Positions 17,525-26,111 of a DNA stretch of 64,000 nt are shown here, piece after piece (the stretch's first letter is position 1; each line of letters opens with the position of its first letter). The position numbers and the translations under genes are program-made. The DNA is from Leucobacter weissii. GTDB lineage: Bacteria > Actinomycetota > Actinomycetes > Actinomycetales > Microbacteriaceae. Below the pieces are notes generated by a model that was given only the letters and a program-made list of their open reading frames with translations, searched no databases and had not been told where the DNA came from. The stretch is from contig NZ_JAGDYM010000003.1 of assembly GCF_017565745.1 (NCBI RefSeq), positions 124,001 through 188,000 on the forward strand, written 5' to 3'.

Positions 17525-19198
17525 ATGACTGCACAGAAGAGTGCGCGGAGGACGTCTTCGGCGTGGCTCGCGACCATCACCGCCGCCCTGCTCGCCGTGA
17601 GCGGCGCGGCGATCGCGCCGACCGCGGCGCTGGCCGATGAGCCGTCCACGATCCGGACCGCCACCGACGGCTCGGCGAGCTGGGGTCTCTCGACCTATCT
17701 GAATTCGGCCAACCCGGGCCGCCCGAACCCGTCGCCGGCGAACTACACGGCGCCTGCCGCGTTCGATGCGACCAGTCGTATCAGCACGTGGGCAGCGGGC
17801 TCCGGAACGCTGACGCCCGACGGGAACGCGAAGCTCTCGTTCGAGGGGAAGAGCGTCAACCACGCCACAACCGGCGGCGGCTGGCTGACCTTCGAAGACC
17901 TCGAGGTCGAACTCGACGCGAACGGCAACGGCGTGGTCTCGGCCTCCGTGGCCTACGGCACCTCGGTTCCCCCCTCGGTCTTCGACCCGGCCCAGGCGCC
18001 GACGCGGGGACCGGCGCGGGTCGACGTCGTCCAGCTCCAGGGCAACGAGGTCGCCCCGGTGCTGGCCGAGGGGTCGGCCAGTTGGACCGGGCTGGCGGGT
18101 CTGTGGCACGAGGACTTCCTGGCGTTCCTCGCCGGTGACTCCAGCGCGGATCCGGCCGTTGCGGCCTGGACCTACGCCACCACGGTCACCAACACCGGAG
18201 CCGATGACCGCAAGCCGAGTCCGTTCTCGTTCGAGCTCGACACCACCTCTCCCCAGCTGACCGCGTCGGTGGTCGACGCCACGAGCGACGGGCTCAGCGT
18301 CAAGGCGGATCTCGCTGACGTCATCTCCGACACCGGAGCCTACGTCTCCGTGATCGAGGCGGGTACGGTCGACGAGCTCTCGCTCACCAACCACGGCCTG
18401 CAGGTCGACTACATCACGCCGAACCGCTTCACGGATCGGGCCGCGACCTCCACGCTGGTCGTCGCGAAGGCGAAGCTGGACCGCACCAAGCAGTACGAGG
18501 TCGTGAGCTGGAAGGCGCATGCCCTGCCGAGCGCCAACACCTTGTACGGCGTGCGCACGCTCGACGTCTCCGAGGCGCAGTGGGATGCCGTCTTCGCCGA
18601 GCCCGTCGCGGCCGCCACCACGACCGCGGTGAAGCTCTCGAAGTCGTCCGCCAAGTACAACGCGGCGAACAGCGCGACGGTGACGGTCGCCGCGACCGGC
18701 TCGGCCGAACAGCCGACCGGTGCTGTGCGCCTGCGGGTGGCGGGGCAGAGCTACCAGGCGAACCTGTCGAACGGCAAGGCCACCATCCGCCTGAACGCGG
18801 CGGTGCGGGCCGGGTCGCACAAGGCGACGGTCGCCTACACCAGCAACGCCGCGCGCTTCGCGAACTCCTCGGGCTCCGCGACGCTGCGCGTGACGAAGGC
18901 CACGCCGAAGGTCTCCGCGAAGCTGGTGAAGTCGAAGGTGAAGACGAAGCAGAACGCGCGCGTCCGCGTCACCGCGACCATCCCCGGCTCGTTGAAGGCG
19001 AAGGCCGCGAAGTACACCGTGCAGGTGTTCGACGGGAAGAAGCGGATCAAGACGCAGAAGCTCAGCAGCGCGGGCAAGGCCACGGTGAAGCTGCCGAAGC
19101 TGAAGCGGGGCACGCACAAGATCAAGGTCAAGCTCGTCTCGACCGCGAACACCGTCGCGAAGACCAGCGCAACGCGCACGCTGCGAGTCGTCAGGTAG
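17525..19198 (+). CDS. Secreted HtaA-like heme-binding protein with Ig-like C-terminus
   Basis: This 557-residue protein has a signal peptide ending near ALADEPS (about residue 38). A divergent HtaA-like domain spans about 45-230 (it opens with SASWGLSTYL). The rest consists of Ser/Ala/Lys-rich immunoglobulin-like repeats (for example TTTAVKLSKSSAKY and KATPKVSAKLVKSKVK). There is no C-terminal membrane anchor or sortase motif, so it is probably secreted or wall-associated through its basic repeats. HtaA domains bind heme at the cell surface in related actinobacteria. The ATG at 17525 has AAGGAG 11 bases upstream; an in-frame ATG at 17456 would add a non-signal N-terminus. Confidence 0.75.
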   Translation: MTAQKSARRTSSAWLATITAALLAVSGAAIAPTAALADEPSTIRTATDGSASWGLSTYLNSANPGRPNPSPANYTAPAAFDATSRISTWAAGSGTLTPDGNAKLSFEGKSVNHATTGGGWLTFEDLEVELDANGNGVVSASVAYGTSVPPSVFDPAQAPTRGPARVDVVQLQGNEVAPVLAEGSASWTGLAGLWHEDFLAFLAGDSSADPAVAAWTYATTVTNTGADDRKPSPFSFELDTTSPQLTASVVDATSDGLSVKADLADVISDTGAYVSVIEAGTVDELSLTNHGLQVDYITPNRFTDRAATSTLVVAKAKLDRTKQYEVVSWKAHALPSANTLYGVRTLDVSEAQWDAVFAEPVAAATTTAVKLSKSSAKYNAANSATVTVAATGSAEQPTGAVRLRVAGQSYQANLSNGKATIRLNAAVRAGSHKATVAYTSNAARFANSSGSATLRVTKATPKVSAKLVKSKVKTKQNARVRVTATIPGSLKAKAAKYTVQVFDGKKRIKTQKLSSAGKATVKLPKLKRGTHKIKVKLVSTANTVAKTSATRTLRVVR

Positions 19199-19228
19199 TG
19201 ACGACGAGCGGGTGATTCCGCGAGCACC

Positions 19229-19266
19229 GAGGCGGGCGGTCGGCCGGAAGGCCCTCCGCCCGTCTC
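19229..19266 (+). terminator. Hairpin terminator after the first HtaA-like gene
   Basis: GAGGCGGGCGG-TCGGCC pairs with GGCC-CTCCGCCCGTCTC around a GGAA loop. It begins 30 bases after the stop codon. Confidence 0.6.
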
Positions 19267-19345
19267 GCGCGCTCCGCGCCTGCGCAAGCGCTGTGATGAC
19301 TTGCATCGGCGCGGAATCTCAGAAAAACTGGTGATGAATCAAGAG

Positions 19346-19364
19346 TAAGGCCGACCTCACCATG
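19346..19364 (+). promoter_or_regulatory. Weak candidate iron box before htaA
   Basis: TAAGGCCGACCTCACCATG keeps the TWAGG and ACC half-sites but only about 11 of 19 consensus positions. It is supported mainly by position, 56 bases before the second HtaA gene. Confidence 0.35.
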
Positions 19365-19419
19365 GCCTGACGATGGGCCGGAAGTGCGGCCCGGGAGAGT
19401 TCGGGGAGAGTGACCCGTG

Positions 19420-21813
19420 ATGGGCGTACGCAGGAGACCGCGGAGGATCCTCGCGACGCTGCTCTCGGCGTCGCTGGTCCTGAGCGGAGTGCTGCTCTCT
19501 GGGCCGCTCGCGCACGCCGAAGAGGCGGACTCCGCAGACGCGACGGGCGTCGCCGAGGCGCCGCTCGAGTCTGCGACCACCGGAAGCGGCGCGTCGGAGC
19601 CGCAGCGGGGGGCCGACGAGGCCGCATCCGGTCAGCGGGCCGGATCCGTGGACGTGGAAGAAGCCGAGAGCCCGGCCGATCCGAGCGCGGACGAGGCGGC
19701 GGCTCCCGCTGCTCCGCCGGAGTCGGGCGCCCCGCGGCAGGACGCGGGCGCGCCGGGCACGGCGCTCGCTCGGGCGGAGACCGCCGCGACGTTCGGCATC
19801 TCGGTGAGTCCGACGACCGGCGTCGAGCCGGGCGCCTCCCTCACCGTTACGGGCGCGTTCCCCGAGCGCTCCACTGCGGGCGGCGTGGAGGGCGACACCT
19901 CCGTGCTGCTGCTGTGGTGCGCGGATCCCGGCGACGAGCGCCCCGCGGCCGACCAGTGCGACAGCACGGTGCAGCAGACGCTGAGCCACGCCCCGGTCGA
20001 CGACCGGCCCGCGACCGGCACCGTCGCGGACGGCGTGTGGAGCTTCGAGGTCTCGCTGACCCCGCCGACCTCGTTCGGCTCCCGGGACTGCCTCTCCGAG
20101 AGCAGCGAAGCGCGATGCGGCGTGTTCGTGCGCCTCTCCGACGCCTTCCAGGGCGAGGGATCGGGGCAGTTCGATCAGTTCGCGCCCGTGGCCTTCGCCA
20201 CGGCGCCACCCGCCGAGCCCGGGAGCCCGACCACCGTCGGCAGCTTCGACTGGGGGGTCCGCGAGTCGTTCCGCGCCTACGTGAAAGGTCCCATCGCGAA
20301 CGGGAAGATCACCGTCACGAAGCCCGCGACCGAGACCGGCGCGGGATACCGGTTCCCGCAGACCAAGAACACCTGGGATTCCGCCAGCCGGACGGGGTCC
20401 GTCTCCTACGCGGGGAAGGTGAACTTCTGGGGGCACTCCGGGGCGCTCGATCTCGACCTCGCGAACCCCACCGTGAACGTGAAGAGCGCGTCGTCGGCGG
20501 AGCTGCGGGTGCCGTACGGAACCAGGACCATGACCATCGCCACGATCGACCTGAGGGCGCAGGGCGCCGACCGAAAGGTCAACGCGGACGGTTCGATCCG
20601 CTACACGGGCGCGGTGGTGCGCCTCACCCAGGAGGGCGCGGAGACCTACTTCCAGGGGTATGTGGGGCAGGACTACGAGCTCGACCGGCTCGCCTTCACG
20701 ATCGGCGCCGACTCTGCCAGCGCGAAGCCCGTCGAGGTGCCCCCCGTCAAGAAGCCGAAGTCCCCCTCGAAATCGAAGGCCGAGCGGCCGGTCGCGACCG
20801 AGGGCTCCGGCTCCGGGCGCGCCGCAGGCTCGCTGATCTGGGGGGTCTCCTCGGAGTTCGCCGCCTACGCCACGGGAAGCATCGCGAAGGGATCCGTCGA
20901 GACCAGCGGCGTCGGCCGCAGCGGCGGCGCCTTCGTTTTTCCTCAGGCGACGGGGGGCAACTGGAATTTCCGGACCGAGACCGGCACGGTGCGCTACTCG
21001 GGCGTGGTGACCTTCTCCGGACACCGCGGCCTGATGAGCGAGAGCTTCGCCAACCCGGTGATCGCGGTCGACAGCGCGAGCTCGGGGACCATCACCGCGG
21101 GCGGCCGCACCTTCACGCTCGACCTCGCGGCGGCCTCCAAGACCACCGGGCCGGGCGGCGCTGTCACGTGGAGCGACGTACCGGTGCGCGGCAGCATCAG
21201 CGGTGGCGGATCCGGCGGCGGCGGAACGGTGGGCGTCGACCCCCTCACCTTCACCGTCGGCGCGGAGAGCGCCGTCAGCTACGGCAGAACCGCGGTCGGC
21301 AAGGCCGCGATGCTCAAGCGGATCCCGGCGCCCTCGCCGCCGTCGTTCACCGGGGTCACCGTGCTCACCGCCGCCGACAAGCTGCGGGCCGGCGGGCGCA
21401 TCGAGATCGAGGCCGCCGGCTTCGAGCCGAACGACGAGGGCGTGCTCGTCGTGCTCTACTCGCAGCCGGTCCTCCTCGACGACGAGGCCAGCGCCGACGA
21501 GAACGGCGTCGTCCGCTGGACCGGCACGCTCCCGGAGGACGCCATCGGCACCCACACGATCACCCTGCAGGGCAGCGTCAACGCCGGCGCCGTCATCGAG
21601 ATCCTGGAGCCCGAGGGAGAGCGGAGAGCAGCGGCCGTGAGCGCCGAGCCGAGCATCGCGATCGACTCCGATCAGCTCCGCACCGCCGGCCCGACCCTGC
21701 AGCTCGCAAGCGGCCCGGCGCTCTGGGAGTGGTGGACCGCGGCGGGGGCGCTCGTCCTCATCGCGGCCTGCACCAGCCTCCTCGTCGTCCGGCAGCGGCG
21801 AGAGCAGTCCTGA
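19420..21813 (+). CDS. htaA: HtaA-type cell-surface heme receptor, two HtaA domains
   Basis: The 797-residue protein has a signal peptide (SLVLSGVLLSGPLAHAEEA) and an acidic Ala/Pro-rich region, then an Ig-like segment (about 125-265) with paired cysteines. Two HtaA domains follow, at about 273-440 (WGVRESFRAYVKGPIANG and the GHSGALDL core) and about 470-615 (WGVSSEFAAYATGSIAKG and GHRGLM). A further Ig-like region leads to a C-terminal membrane segment (AAGALVLIAACTSLLVV) and a basic tail. HtaA domains capture heme through conserved Tyr and His residues and pass it to the HmuT lipoprotein. GTG at 19417 is an alternative start. A GGGGAGAG site fits either. Confidence 0.88.
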   Translation: MGVRRRPRRILATLLSASLVLSGVLLSGPLAHAEEADSADATGVAEAPLESATTGSGASEPQRGADEAASGQRAGSVDVEEAESPADPSADEAAAPAAPPESGAPRQDAGAPGTALARAETAATFGISVSPTTGVEPGASLTVTGAFPERSTAGGVEGDTSVLLLWCADPGDERPAADQCDSTVQQTLSHAPVDDRPATGTVADGVWSFEVSLTPPTSFGSRDCLSESSEARCGVFVRLSDAFQGEGSGQFDQFAPVAFATAPPAEPGSPTTVGSFDWGVRESFRAYVKGPIANGKITVTKPATETGAGYRFPQTKNTWDSASRTGSVSYAGKVNFWGHSGALDLDLANPTVNVKSASSAELRVPYGTRTMTIATIDLRAQGADRKVNADGSIRYTGAVVRLTQEGAETYFQGYVGQDYELDRLAFTIGADSASAKPVEVPPVKKPKSPSKSKAERPVATEGSGSGRAAGSLIWGVSSEFAAYATGSIAKGSVETSGVGRSGGAFVFPQATGGNWNFRTETGTVRYSGVVTFSGHRGLMSESFANPVIAVDSASSGTITAGGRTFTLDLAAASKTTGPGGAVTWSDVPVRGSISGGGSGGGGTVGVDPLTFTVGAESAVSYGRTAVGKAAMLKRIPAPSPPSFTGVTVLTAADKLRAGGRIEIEAAGFEPNDEGVLVVLYSQPVLLDDEASADENGVVRWTGTLPEDAIGTHTITLQGSVNAGAVIEILEPEGERRAAAVSAEPSIAIDSDQLRTAGPTLQLASGPALWEWWTAAGALVLIAACTSLLVVRQRREQS

Positions 21814-21857
21814 GTGCGACCCGACACCCGCCGACCCGGTCCGCAAGGAGGCCCGTT

Positions 21858-22733
21858 GTGACGTTCCCCATCCGCCGCCGCGCCGCGGTGAGCCTCGGCG
21901 CCCTCGCGACCGCGGCCGCGCTGCTCGTCCCGTCCGCCGCCGCGGCCGCGCTCCCGGGCGGCTCCTCGACGCTGCCCGCCGAGAACGGCGCCGCCTGCGT
22001 CGTCTCCGGCGGCACGCTCACCTGGGGGATCAAGGAGAGCTTCCGGTCCTACATCTCGGGCAGCATCGCGAACGGCTCCTGGGAGACGGACGACGGCGCC
22101 GACTACGAGACGCCGAACTTCCTGTGGAGCGATCCCAGCGGAGAGCTCGATCCCGAGACCGGTATCGGAACGGTCTCGTTCACCGGATCGGTGCACTTCA
22201 CCGGGCACGACGGCGTGCTCGACCTCACCCTGGCGAACCCGACGATCGAGTTCGAGGGCGAGGGGGCCGCCGCGCTGCTGCTCGACGCGCGCAGCACCGA
22301 TGTCGCGGGCGAGCTCGCGGTCGACGCCGAGCAGGAATGGGTCGGCGAAGTGGAGGTCTCGGGATCTTCGGCGCCGCAGAACGGCGCCCTCGAGCTGCAA
22401 GCGCTGCCGGTCGCACTGACCAACAGCGGGGCGAAGGCCTTCGCCGGCTTCTACGACGCGGGGGAGTCGCTGGACCCCCTCACGCTCGAGCTGAGCTTCG
22501 ACGGCTGCGGCGACGCGGCTACGACAGCCGAGCCGACGACGGAGTCCCCCTCGGATCCCGCCGCGGAGGATCCGACCGCCGTCGAGCCGGCGGCCGCGCA
22601 GGTGCCGTGGCTGCCGATCATCGTGGGCGGCGCCGCCCTGCTCGTGATCGGCCTCACGCTCGGGCTGCTGATCGGCGGCCGCGGGAAGCGCGGCGCGGAG
22701 AAGAGCCAGGAGAAACCGATCCGCGAGCGCTGA
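21858..22733 (+). CDS. HtaA-domain membrane-anchored heme-binding protein
   Basis: This 291-residue protein starts at GTG 21858 with a good AAGGAGG site. It has a signal peptide (AALLVPSAAAAA), one HtaA domain (about 55-220; LTWGIKESFRSYISGSIANG, GHDGVLDLTLANP and the closing AFAGFYDAGESLDPL) and an acidic Pro/Thr spacer. A C-terminal membrane segment (LPIIVGGAALLVIGLTLG) precedes a basic tail. Cysteines at the beginning and end of the domain could form a disulfide. It lies 44 bases behind htaA, so they probably form one operon, like HtaB/HtaC partners in other actinobacteria. Confidence 0.88.
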   Translation: MTFPIRRRAAVSLGALATAAALLVPSAAAAALPGGSSTLPAENGAACVVSGGTLTWGIKESFRSYISGSIANGSWETDDGADYETPNFLWSDPSGELDPETGIGTVSFTGSVHFTGHDGVLDLTLANPTIEFEGEGAAALLLDARSTDVAGELAVDAEQEWVGEVEVSGSSAPQNGALELQALPVALTNSGAKAFAGFYDAGESLDPLTLELSFDGCGDAATTAEPTTESPSDPAAEDPTAVEPAAAQVPWLPIIVGGAALLVIGLTLGLLIGGRGKRGAEKSQEKPIRER

Positions 22734-22799
22734 GCGCGCACGGTCGCGGCCGACCGCCGCGCCCCGAGCCCGATGCTCCGGCCGCGTGCGCCGGGCACC

Positions 22800-23618
22800 T
22801 CAGCCCCGCACCGGCAGGACGATGCGCGCGCCCGTCCGCGGGTGCGGGATCACCTCCACCTCGGTGCCGTAGACCTCGCCGATGAGCTCGGCCGTCAGCA
22901 CCCGCTCCGGAGCGTCGCACGCCACGAGCCGCCCGGCCCGCAGCAGGGCGATGCGGTCGGCGTACGCTCCGGCGAGGTTGAGGTCGTGCAGCACCACGAG
23001 CACGGCGTCGCCGGCCCTGGCCCGCTCGCGGGCCAGGGAGAGCACGGCCTCCTGGTGACCCAGGTCGAGAGCCGCGGTGGGCTCGTCGAGCATGAGCACA
23101 CCGGTGCGGCCGGCGATCACGCGCGCGAACGCGACGCGCGCCCGCTCGCCGCCCGAGAGCGACGGCACGCGCCGGCTGCCGAGCCGGGCGATGTCGGCCG
23201 CGTCGAGGGAGGCGGAGATCGCCTCGTTGTCCTCGTCCTCGAGCGGAGTGCGGCGCCACGGCGCGCGTCCCATCTCGACGACCTGGTGCACCGTGAACGG
23301 GAAGAGCAGCTGGTTGTCCTGCAGGAGCACCCCCCGCCTGCGCGAGAGGTCGGCCAGCGACCACTCCGAGATCTCGCGCCCCGCGAAGGTCACGGTGCCG
23401 CGATCCGGGGGAGTATCGCCGGAGAAGAGGCTGAGGAGCGTCGACTTGCCCGCGCCGTTCGGCCCGAGCAGCGCGAGCACCTCGCCCGCGCGCAGCTCGA
23501 GCGACACGGCGTCGAGCAGGGCGCGGCCCCCGCGATCCAGCCCGACGTCCTCGGCCGCGCACACGATCTCTCCCGCCGCAGCGCGGCTCGGCAATGCTGC
23601 GTGCCGCGCCACGGTCAC
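22800..23618 (-). CDS. hmuV: Heme ABC transporter ATP-binding protein
   Basis: This 272-residue ABC ATPase has Walker A GPNGAGKST, a Q-loop in LLQDNQLLFPF, the signature LSGGERARVAFARV, Walker B VLMLDEPTAALD and the switch His in VVLHDLNLAG. It is of the FecE/HmuV type that powers import of heme or iron-siderophores. The GTG start at 23618 overlaps the stop of the permease gene (GTGA), so the two are translationally coupled. Assignment to heme rests on the neighbouring HtaA proteins. Confidence 0.9.
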   Translation of the reverse strand: MTVARHAALPSRAAAGEIVCAAEDVGLDRGGRALLDAVSLELRAGEVLALLGPNGAGKSTLLSLFSGDTPPDRGTVTFAGREISEWSLADLSRRRGVLLQDNQLLFPFTVHQVVEMGRAPWRRTPLEDEDNEAISASLDAADIARLGSRRVPSLSGGERARVAFARVIAGRTGVLMLDEPTAALDLGHQEAVLSLARERARAGDAVLVVLHDLNLAGAYADRIALLRAGRLVACDAPERVLTAELIGEVYGTEVEVIPHPRTGARIVLPVRG

Positions 23619-24697
23619 CCCCACCCTCCGGCGCGCTTCCGGGTGCGGCGCAGCAGCCAGAAGAAGAACGGCCCGCCCACCAGCGCCGTGAGCATGCCGA
23701 TCGGCATGTCGGCGTTCGGGACGATCGTGCGCGCGGCCAGGTCCGCGAGCGTGAGCAGGAGGGCGCCGCCCAGCGCCGACGCGGTGACGAGGGGCAGATG
23801 CGCGGGGCCGAGGATCATCCGCATCAGGTGCGGGATCACGAGGCCGACGAAGGCGATGATGCCCGCGAACGCGACGGCGGCGCCGGTGAGCAGGGCGACG
23901 ATGAAGATCATGCCGATCCGGAGCGCCTCGACGTCGACGCCGAGGTGCCTCGCGTTGCGCTCGCCCAGCGAGAGCAGGTCGAGCTTGCGCGCGGACAGAT
24001 AGGCGGCGATGAGGCCGACGGCGACGACCGGTGCGACGATCGCCACCTGGGTCCATCGGCTGCCCGCCAGGCTGCCCAGCTGCCAGAACACGATCTGCTC
24101 CCGGGACTGGGTGTCGCCGATGAAGGTCAGGAAGGCGATGGCGGCTCCGGCGATCGCGTTGACGGCGATGCCGGTGAGGACCAGGGTGACCACCTCGGTG
24201 CGCCCGTCCGCGCGGCTCATCGCGTAGACGAGCAGCGTCGCGCCGAGGCCCGCGGCGAAGGCGAGCACGGCCGTGGTCCACTCGCCGAACACGGTCAGGC
24301 CGAACACGATCGCGAGGCCGGCGCCGACCGCGGCGCCCGATGAGATGCCGATCACGCCGGGCTCGGCGAGGGGGTTGCCGAAGATCGCCTGCATGAGCAG
24401 TCCGGCCACGGCGAGGCCGGCTCCCACCAGGACGGCCATGGCGACGCGGGGGAAGCGGATCGCCCAGAGCGTGGCGTCCCCCGTCGGGTGGCTCGGCAGG
24501 GGCAGCCAGTCGATCCCGATGCGGTGGAGCAGGGATCCGAGCACCTCCTGCGGTGCCACGCCCAGCTGCCCGGTGCCGGCCGAGACGATCACGGAGACGA
24601 CGAGCGCCAGCGCGAGCGCGGCGATGAGCGCGGTCTGCAGGGCGGCTTGGCGCAGTGCCGTGCGCTGCGCCGCGGCGGCGGGGGTGGAAGGGGTCAT
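23615..24697 (-). CDS. hmuU: Heme ABC transporter permease
   Basis: The 360-residue FecCD-family permease has about ten membrane segments. It contains the FecCD hallmark NPLAEPGVIGISSGAAVGAG and the coupling-helix region SLGERNARHLGVDV, and ends with TLADLAARTIVPNADMPIGM. Two such subunits would form the heme channel with HmuV. The ATG at 24697 gives a 30-residue cytoplasmic lead before the first helix; longer in-frame readings begin inside the shared promoter region. The gap to hmuT is 113 bases. Confidence 0.9.
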   Translation of the reverse strand: MTPSTPAAAAQRTALRQAALQTALIAALALALVVSVIVSAGTGQLGVAPQEVLGSLLHRIGIDWLPLPSHPTGDATLWAIRFPRVAMAVLVGAGLAVAGLLMQAIFGNPLAEPGVIGISSGAAVGAGLAIVFGLTVFGEWTTAVLAFAAGLGATLLVYAMSRADGRTEVVTLVLTGIAVNAIAGAAIAFLTFIGDTQSREQIVFWQLGSLAGSRWTQVAIVAPVVAVGLIAAYLSARKLDLLSLGERNARHLGVDVEALRIGMIFIVALLTGAAVAFAGIIAFVGLVIPHLMRMILGPAHLPLVTASALGGALLLTLADLAARTIVPNADMPIGMLTALVGGPFFFWLLRRTRKRAGGWG

Positions 24698-24791
24698 GGC
24701 GCCTCTGGCAGCGTTCGGAAGCGCGCGCAGCCGGGGATGCCTCCGGGGCGCGCACCGGGCCCGTGCGGACCCGCAGATCATCTTATCTTGG

Positions 24792-24810
24792 TTGGGTTAG
24801 GCTTGGCGGG
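24792..24810. promoter_or_regulatory. Iron box overlapping the hmuT -10 region
   Basis: TTGGGTTAGGCTTGGCGGG matches the DtxR/IdeR consensus at about 13 of 19 positions, with a perfect GGTTAGGCT core. TAGGCT (24798-24803) doubles as a -10 box ending 7 bases before the hmuT ATG. A bound repressor would directly block hmuT. The same gap serves the divergent hmuUV genes. Confidence 0.6.
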
Positions 24811-25923
24811 ATGAGCACTTGGAGACGAAGCACTCTCGCGCTGGCACTGGCGGCGCTGCTGGGGGCAGGCCTGGCCGCCTGCACCGCGGGCGGCCACGGC
24901 GACGCGCCCGGCTCCGTCGAGACCCTCGATCTGCCGCCGCTCGCCGAGCTCACGCCCCTCGCGGATCCGACGGCCTACGAGGGCCCGACCACGGCGGTGA
25001 TCGGCGGGCCGAGCATCCCTCCGCTCGAGGATCCGCCCGCGGCGGAGCTCCCGGCGACGGTCGTGTCGAAGGACGGTTCCGGCGACACGGAGATCACCGT
25101 CACCGACGTGTCGCGCGTGGTGCCGCTGTCCCTCAGCGGATCCGTCGGCGAACTGGTCCACACCTTCGGGCTCGCGGAGAGCATCGTCGGGCGCGACGTC
25201 TCGACGAACTTCCCGGGTGCCGAGGACATCCCGGTCGTCACACGGGACGGGCACTCGATCGACGCGGAGGGCGTGCTCGCGCTCGACCCCTCCCTCATCA
25301 TCACCGACGGCAGCGTCGGCCCCACGGATGTGGTGCTGCAGCTGCGGGACGCGGGCATCCCCGTGGTGACGGTCGATCGGGCGGTCGACCCCGAGAGCAG
25401 CTACGTCGCCGCGCAGCAGGTCGCCGACGCGCTCGGCATCCCCGACGCCGCACCGGGGGTGATCGAGACGCTCAAGGGCGCCATCGCCGACAAGGAGGCC
25501 GAGATCGCGGGGCTGCTCCCCGAGGACCGGTCGAAGCTGCCCCGCGTCGCGTTCCTGTACGTCAGGGGAACGGCCGGCATCTTCTACCTGTTCGGCGAGG
25601 GCAGCGGGGTGGACAGCCTCATCCGCTCGATCGGCGCGATCGACGTGGCGGAGGAGATCGGCTGGGAGGGCGAGAAGCCGATGACCGAGGAGGCGCTGAT
25701 CGCGATGGATCCCGACGTCATCCTGGTGATGACCAAGGGGCTCGAGAGCGCCGGAGGGGTCGACGGGCTGCTCCAGGCGCAGCCGAGCATCGCCCTGACC
25801 GCCGCCGGGGAGCACCGCCGGATCGTCGACGTCGACGACTCGCTGCTGTTCGCGGGAGGCACCCGCATCCCCGACGTGATCGACGGCCTCGCACGTGCGG
25901 TGTATGCTCCCGACTCGCTCTGA
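24811..25923 (+). CDS. hmuT: Heme-binding lipoprotein, ABC transporter substrate-binding protein
   Basis: This 370-residue lipoprotein has the lipobox LGAGLAAC (Cys24). A class III periplasmic-binding domain begins near residue 105 (RVVPLSLSGSVGELVHTFGL) and continues through RDVSTNFPGAEDIPVV and IITDGSVGPTDVV, with the usual long linking helix and the DPDVILVMTKGLES segment. It would receive heme from HtaA proteins and deliver it to HmuUV. It is transcribed away from hmuUV, which is less common than a single hmuTUV operon. The transcript is probably leaderless. A hairpin element overlaps its stop codon. Confidence 0.9.
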   Translation: MSTWRRSTLALALAALLGAGLAACTAGGHGDAPGSVETLDLPPLAELTPLADPTAYEGPTTAVIGGPSIPPLEDPPAAELPATVVSKDGSGDTEITVTDVSRVVPLSLSGSVGELVHTFGLAESIVGRDVSTNFPGAEDIPVVTRDGHSIDAEGVLALDPSLIITDGSVGPTDVVLQLRDAGIPVVTVDRAVDPESSYVAAQQVADALGIPDAAPGVIETLKGAIADKEAEIAGLLPEDRSKLPRVAFLYVRGTAGIFYLFGEGSGVDSLIRSIGAIDVAEEIGWEGEKPMTEEALIAMDPDVILVMTKGLESAGGVDGLLQAQPSIALTAAGEHRRIVDVDDSLLFAGGTRIPDVIDGLARAVYAPDSL

Positions 25924-25973
25924 GCGACGCGACGCGTCGCGCCGTCGGGAGCCGGCCGCGACTCGCGGCCGGC
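25908..25973 (-). repeat. Possible third copy of the two-hairpin structured element
   Basis: On the - strand a strong hairpin (GCCGGCCGCG-AGT-CGCGGCCGGC, 25951-25973) is followed by a nested hairpin at 25908-25950. The inner stem is GCGACGC-GTC-GCGTCGC, then TCAGAGCG, closed by TCCCGAC/GTCGGGA. The layout and the TYNGAGCG motif resemble the copies at 40650 and 53120. The nested hairpin includes the hmuT stop codon. It could equally be an ordinary hmuT terminator. Confidence 0.4.
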
Positions 25974-26111
25974 CGAAGCGCGCAGCGCCGAGGAGGACTC
26001 GCTCAGGGCAACCACAGGACTCGCGGAGCACCGAGTGTATTCTTATGGATCAGCATGCGGCTCTTCGCGTGTGTGGGGCGATCGACGCCGGAGGTGCGGG
26101 AGGAGCGGGGC

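Noticed and set aside
22800-24755. A single 651-codon minus-strand frame spanning permease and ATPase
   Set aside because: Its first two-thirds is a shadow frame of hmuU with unnatural His/Arg composition. The real hmuV begins at GTG 23618.
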